Below are positions 60,631 to 64,000 of a DNA stretch of 64,000 bases, in pieces; positions within the stretch are counted from its first letter, which is position 1, and the number at the start of each line of letters is the position of its first letter. The notes beneath the pieces were generated by a model. It had not been told where the DNA came from. It ran no database searches and saw nothing but the letters and a program-made list of their open reading frames with translations. This stretch comes from Magnetospirillum sp902729445. Lineage in GTDB: Bacteria; Pseudomonadota; Alphaproteobacteria; Rhodospirillales; Magnetospirillaceae. A program made the translations under genes and the position numbers. Location: contig NZ_CACVCE010000004.1 of NCBI RefSeq assembly GCF_902729445.1, positions 68,231 through 132,230 on the forward strand, given 5' to 3'.

Positions 60631-61938
60631 CTAGCTGCGCTTGGCGCGTTCCAGCAGCGAGGTGACATCGTCGTCCTCGCGAACGTCGGTGCTGCCGACC
60701 TGGACCCACACCTTGACCGGCTGATAGACGTCGCGCACCGCGAAGTCGGTATAGGCCAGGACGCCGGCGATACGGTGCATCACCACCTCGGCCTCGCCCA
60801 GCGGGGTGTCGGGCAGGACCACGCAGAACTCGTTGGGCTTGGTGGCGGCCGTGATGTCCTCGGCGCGCAGCAGGCCGGTGATCCACTGGCCCAACTGCTG
60901 GGTCAGGTGCAAGGCGGCGTCGTCGCCGAACTGACGGCGGACTTCGTCGATGTTGGGGGCCGAGAAGAACACCACCGACAGGTGGCGGCCTTGCGACTTG
61001 GCCGCTTCCAGGCGGCCAGCCAGATAGGATTCCAGGAAGGCACGGCCATAGGCACCGGTGACCTCGTCACGGGTGGCGGTCTGCAGGCTGTCGTTCATCG
61101 CCGAACGGATGGCCCAGCGCAATTGCTGGCGCCGGACCAGGGTGACGATGACCGAGCGCAGGATCGCCGGATCGGTCGGCCGCGTCAGCACGCGCGAGGC
61201 GCCGCGGCGATAGGCTTCGACCCGGTCGGTGCCCATGCCGGACAGCAGGACCATCGGCAGGTTGAACAGGCGCGGATTGTTGCGGACCTGGGTGCAAAAA
61301 CCCAGGATTCCCTCGGGTTCCTCGGTGAAGGACAAGATGGCGGCGTCGTAGTTACGCCGGGTCAGGGCGTCCTCCGCCTCATACAAGGTGGCGGCGACGG
61401 TGATGTCGGCCACGCCCTGCAGCAAGGGCAGCAACGAATTGCAATCGTCGCCGATCAGCATGACGGCCGCGTCCGAGGCGGCGGCCGCCTCGGTGACGCG
61501 GTCGCGGGCGTCGATGCCGAAACGCCGGGCGGTCTCGGCGCGGTGGCGCAGCTCGGCATGCATGGTGGCCAGGCGTACCAGGGGGCGCATGCGCGAGAAC
61601 AGTTCCGTGTCGTCGCAGCCGAAGGCCAAGACGTCGTCCAACCCGTTCTCGACCGCGCGATTGCACAGCTCGGGGCTGGGCTGGTCGGCATAGATCACCA
61701 CCGGGATGTCGCTGGACGCCGGGTCCTTCTTCAGCCCCAAAGCGAACGCTACCGGATCGACGCCGGTCGGGTCGCCGACCAGGATCAGATCGGGATGCTC
61801 GGCCTGGGCCTGCTTGGTGCCATCGACGAAACCCTGGGCCAGCGTGGCGTGATAGGCGCCCTGTGCCAGACGATCCCGAAGCGAGGCCGCGCGGGCGGCG
61901 TTGCCGTCGACGATAAGGACATTGGCGAGGCGGATCAT
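60631..61938 (-). CDS. PleD-like protein with two degenerate receiver domains and a degenerate GGDEF domain
   Basis: The 435-aa protein has the PleD layout: receiver (1-120), receiver-like adaptor (155-270) and GGDEF domain (285-430). The key residues are altered. Receiver 1 has GDP at the phospho-Asp site (Gly55, Asp56), and receiver 2 has Ser where Asp is expected (ILSFTEEP). The diguanylate cyclase motif reads KPNEF (367-371) instead of GG(D/E)EF. It is probably not an active cyclase, but may bind partners or nucleotides. The next gene on the strand is a cNMP-binding protein. Confidence 0.85.
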   Translation of the reverse strand: MIRLANVLIVDGNAARAASLRDRLAQGAYHATLAQGFVDGTKQAQAEHPDLILVGDPTGVDPVAFALGLKKDPASSDIPVVIYADQPSPELCNRAVENGLDDVLAFGCDDTELFSRMRPLVRLATMHAELRHRAETARRFGIDARDRVTEAAAASDAAVMLIGDDCNSLLPLLQGVADITVAATLYEAEDALTRRNYDAAILSFTEEPEGILGFCTQVRNNPRLFNLPMVLLSGMGTDRVEAYRRGASRVLTRPTDPAILRSVIVTLVRRQQLRWAIRSAMNDSLQTATRDEVTGAYGRAFLESYLAGRLEAAKSQGRHLSVVFFSAPNIDEVRRQFGDDAALHLTQQLGQWITGLLRAEDITAATKPNEFCVVLPDTPLGEAEVVMHRIAGVLAYTDFAVRDVYQPVKVWVQVGSTDVREDDDVTSLLERAKRS

Positions 61939-62025
61939 CGGGTCCCCGGAATTGTGGCCTGTGCAGAGACGTCAGGATAATACGGATCGGAGCCGACCAT
62001 AAGGGGGAAGTGTGGGGTGGCGCCG

Positions 62026-62670
62026 CTATATCTTGCGCTGGCCTTCGGTGCCGATGACATCGACAAAGCCGTTGCCGGTCAAATCGTCCTCGGACAGCAA
62101 GTCGTGGCGATTGTCGGCGCACAATTCCGAGACATTGTTGAGGTCGACCAGATTGGCATCCAGGCGGTCGAGCACGTCCAGCAGGTCGTCGGCCATCTCG
62201 ACATCCTGGATACGACCGGCGAAGCGGCGCATGTTCCAGGAAAACATCCGCATCTGCTTGACGTGGTCGCGAAAGCTGCGCGGCCGGCGCAGAAACAACT
62301 TGGGAGAGTTGCGGATGTTCTTGATGAACAGGCCGATCAGCGCGGCCAGGAAGCGATCGGCGTTCTTGAGCTTGTGCTGGAACACCGGCAGGGGCACGAT
62401 CGCGACCGTCGAATCCTCGATGGCGACCGCCGAGGCGCTGCGGCTGCCCTGGTCCAGCACCGCCATTTCACCGAAGATTTCGCCGACCCCGATGTCGCCC
62501 AACTCGACCTGCTGGTCGTCGGCGGCCTGGTAAAGGCGGATCAAGCCCTTCTGGACGATATAGGCGGCGTTGCCGACATCGCCTTGGGCGAAAACACGCT
62601 GGCCGGCCTTGAGGTGCAGCCGCTCCAGGCGTCCCGAGATGGCGTTGGTGAAGTGTCCCTGTTCGTCCAA
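62026..62670 (-). CDS. Cyclic-nucleotide-binding (Crp-type sensor) protein without HTH
   Basis: The 214-aa protein has a cNMP-binding domain (LKAGQRVFAQGDVGNAAYIVQKGLIRLYQ, then GEIFGEMAVLDQGSRSASAVA with the phosphate-binding Arg). A C-terminal region of about 90 residues (residues 125-214) carries no helix-turn-helix or other domain I recognise. It is therefore not a typical Crp/FNR regulator. TTG at 62670, with GGGGGGA just upstream, is the likely start. The pleD-like gene follows on the same strand. Confidence 0.75.
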   Translation of the reverse strand: MDEQGHFTNAISGRLERLHLKAGQRVFAQGDVGNAAYIVQKGLIRLYQAADDQQVELGDIGVGEIFGEMAVLDQGSRSASAVAIEDSTVAIVPLPVFQHKLKNADRFLAALIGLFIKNIRNSPKLFLRRPRSFRDHVKQMRMFSWNMRRFAGRIQDVEMADDLLDVLDRLDANLVDLNNVSELCADNRHDLLSEDDLTGNGFVDVIGTEGQRKI

Positions 62671-62725
62671 ATTCAGTCCCCCCACGGGCGCTAAGAGTGC
62701 GACAACTCCAGGTTCTTGACAAATG

Positions 62726-63296
62726 TTACTTGTCCAAATCGAACCGAATGCCCTGGGCCAGCGGCAGGTCGCGACCGGCATTGATGGTGTTGGTGGCCCG
62801 TCGCATATAGGCCTTCCAGCAATCCGAGCCGGCTTCGCGCCCGCCGCCGCTGTCCTTCTCGCCGCCGAAGGCGCCGCCGATCTCGGCCCCCGACGGGCCG
62901 ATATTGACGTTGGCGATGCCGCAATCCGACCCGGCCAGGAAATGCTCGGCCTCGCGCAGGTCGGTGGTGAAGATCGACGATGACAGACCCTGATCGACCT
63001 GGTTGTTCAGGGCGATGGCTTGATCCAGCGTGCGATAGGTCATGACGTAAAGGATGGGCGCGAAAGTCTCGCGCCGGACCACCGCCGACTGGGTCGGCAT
63101 CTCGACCAGGGCAGGGGCGGCGTACCAGCCGTCGGCGCACCCGGCGACGGCGACTCGTTGGCCGCCGGTAACGGTGCCGCCCTCGGTCTTTGCTTGCGCC
63201 AAGGAATTCTGCATGGCGGCAAACGCGGCCTCATCGATCAGCGGCCCCAGCAAGGTGCCGGGCAGGCGGGGATCGCCGATCGGAATGCGGCCATAG
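62726..63296 (-). pseudogene. C-terminal part of an ALDH7-type aldehyde dehydrogenase, cut by transposon
   Basis: The remaining ~190 codons match the C-terminal part of antiquitin-type (aminoadipate-semialdehyde) dehydrogenases: IGDPRLPGTLLGPLID, ETFAPILYVMTY, NNQVDQGLSSSIFT, GSDCGIANVNIGPSGAEIGGAFGGEKDSGGGREAGSD, and the ending RATNTINAGRDLPLAQGIRF. The catalytic Cys and the NAD-binding half are absent. The homology stops exactly at the Tn3 terminal repeat at 63297. The ATG at 63304 is inside the repeat and not a real start. Confidence 0.9.
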
Positions 63297-63334
63297 GGGG
63301 TCATCTAACGAAAGTGCAGACCTTGTACGCTAAG
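63297..63334. repeat. 38-bp terminal inverted repeat of Tn3-family transposon
   Basis: The repeat is exactly 38 bp, with the conserved outer GGGG and inner TAAG. The partner repeat should lie past the right window edge. Confidence 0.9.
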
Positions 63335-63351
63335 GTCGCACAAAACAGGAA

Positions 63352-64000
63352 CTACGCTGCGAGAAGCGATACTGGGCGATGGAATGGCCGCATGCCGCCG
63401 TCACCGAATTCCTCGATGGCCCAGCTGTAATCACCGGTCAGGCTGATGTGCTCCCAACCGAGCGGAGCCACATGCTTCATCAGCTCAGTGCTGACGGTCA
63501 TCCCGCGACGCGCCAGTTCGGCAAAGGCCAATTCTAGGTAGCGGGTGTTCCAGAGGATGATGGCCGCGACCAGCAAGTTGAGACCAGAGGCTCGATAGGA
63601 CTGGTTCTCAAAGCTGCGATCCCGCATTTCTCCCAGCCGGTTGAAGAACACCGCTCGTGCCAGGGCGTTTCGTGCCTCTCCCTTGTTCAGGCCAGCACCC
63701 GTTCGGCGACGCAAACCAGGATCGCGGAGCCAATCCAGAGTGAACAGAGTTCTCTCCAATCGCCCCAGATCACGTAAAGCCACTGCAAGGCCGTTCTGGC
63801 GGGGATAGGCCGCCAATTTGCGCAGGGCAGCCGATGCTGTCACGGTGCCGGCGCGGATCGAGACCGCCAATCGGATCAGAGGTTCCCAGTTCATCGCCAG
63901 ATGATTGGCATCGATTCTGCCGCCGACCAGCGGCGCCAAAATCTCCGGGGCCTTCAGGCCGGGGGGAAGATACAGGCGTCGATCCTTGAGATCGCGAATA
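63352..64000 (-). CDS. tnpA: Tn3-family transposase (C-terminal part; 5' end outside window)
   Basis: The frame is open to the window edge, so the start lies outside. The visible ~215 residues include IRDLKDRRLYLPP, LNKGEARNALARAVFFNRLGE, SGLNLLVAAIILWNTRYLELAF and VAPLGWEHISLTGDYSWAIE, all conserved in the C-terminal catalytic part of Tn3 transposases. The last catalytic Glu is within LNKGEARNALARAVFF. The stop codon at 63352 lies 17 bp inside the terminal repeat, the usual position for tnpA. Confidence 0.93.
   Translation of the reverse strand, partial: IRDLKDRRLYLPPGLKAPEILAPLVGGRIDANHLAMNWEPLIRLAVSIRAGTVTASAALRKLAAYPRQNGLAVALRDLGRLERTLFTLDWLRDPGLRRRTGAGLNKGEARNALARAVFFNRLGEMRDRSFENQSYRASGLNLLVAAIILWNTRYLELAFAELARRGMTVSTELMKHVAPLGWEHISLTGDYSWAIEEFGDGGMRPFHRPVSLLAA

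Larger units (their letters stand above)
63297..64000 (-). mobile_element. Tn3-family transposon, left end, continues beyond window
   Basis: A 38-bp terminal inverted repeat (63297-63334) starts GGGGTCATCTAACG and ends TACGCTAAG, the canonical GGGG...TAAG layout of Tn3-family elements. It is followed within 17 bp by the 3' end of a Tn3 transposase gene. The element interrupts an ALDH gene. The flanking bases CATAG (63292-63296) are the candidate 5-bp target duplication. Confidence 0.9.

Noticed and set aside
63302..63304. ATG as start of a complete ALDH-like gene
   Set aside because: The codon lies in the transposon terminal repeat and the protein would lack the NAD-binding and catalytic parts.
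1..64000. CRISPR arrays, rRNA, tRNA genes, prophage or magnetosome genes
   Set aside because: I looked for regular direct repeats, tRNA-like folds, phage structural genes and mam-type genes and found none.

Overview
This window is a gene-dense, high-GC stretch of an alphaproteobacterial chromosome. Several classic alphaproteobacterial blocks fit a member of the Rhodospirillales, most likely close to Magnetospirillum/Phaeospirillum: rsh-pdxJ-acpS-lepB-rnc-era-recO, dgt-argS-SPOR-nagZ with scpAB-tatABC-serS-surE-pcm, and recG/sdhE-mfd. A ProRS without an editing insert, a single LolC/E permease and a response-regulator-linked bacteriohemerythrin agree with this. The genus is inference; no rRNA or tRNA gene is visible to confirm it.

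Layout. 1-8845: stringent-response enzyme (5' end missing), pyridoxine and acyl-carrier-protein enzymes, signal peptidase I, RNase III, Era, RecO and topoisomerase IV subunit A, often with overlapping start/stop codons. 8850-12302: a TRAP transporter whose binding protein (+) faces its permease genes (-), with the same 15-bp dyad upstream of each transcript and a palindromic repeat plus a two-way terminator between them. 12334-19718: aminoacyl-tRNA protein transferase, RDD protein, MotAB stator, flavin reductase, penicillin-acylase-type Ntn hydrolase, methylmalonyl-CoA epimerase and Tag glycosylase. 20019-24574: small secreted protein, ProRS, lipoprotein release ABC transporter and an orphan binding protein. 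24697-28600: ilvD overlapping a hemerythrin-receiver fusion and a haem-oxygenase-like diiron protein, facing ferredoxin-NADP reductase. 29506-37000: ExoIII, HExxH secreted protein, M50 protease, NagZ, SPOR protein, ArgRS, Dgt and ErpA. 37068-45693: ScpAB, an iron-type ABC transporter that interrupts the usual scpB-tatA neighbourhood, TatABC, SerRS, SurE and Pcm. 45697-53271: SLAC1/TehA channel, ArgE, and a three-gene type I secretion operon with two unusual ATPases. 53347-62670: DUF502 protein, RecG, SdhE, Mfd, DsbA-like protein, a degenerate PleD-like protein and a cyclic-nucleotide-binding protein. 62726-64000: an ALDH7-type gene cut by a Tn3-family transposon that runs off the window.

Most of the window is core metabolism and information processing. 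The parts that stand out are: (i) the ilvD/hemerythrin-REC/diiron-protein operon; (ii) the type I secretion exporter pair, both of whose ATPase domains have lost the LSGGQ signature; (iii) the duplicated operator that would co-regulate the split TRAP locus; (iv) a Fur-like dyad before an Fbp-type transporter without a local binding protein; (v) a PleD-like protein with damaged receiver and GGDEF motifs; and (vi) the Tn3 insertion with an intact 38-bp terminal repeat.

All calls come from reading the sequence and remembered family motifs. No database search was run.
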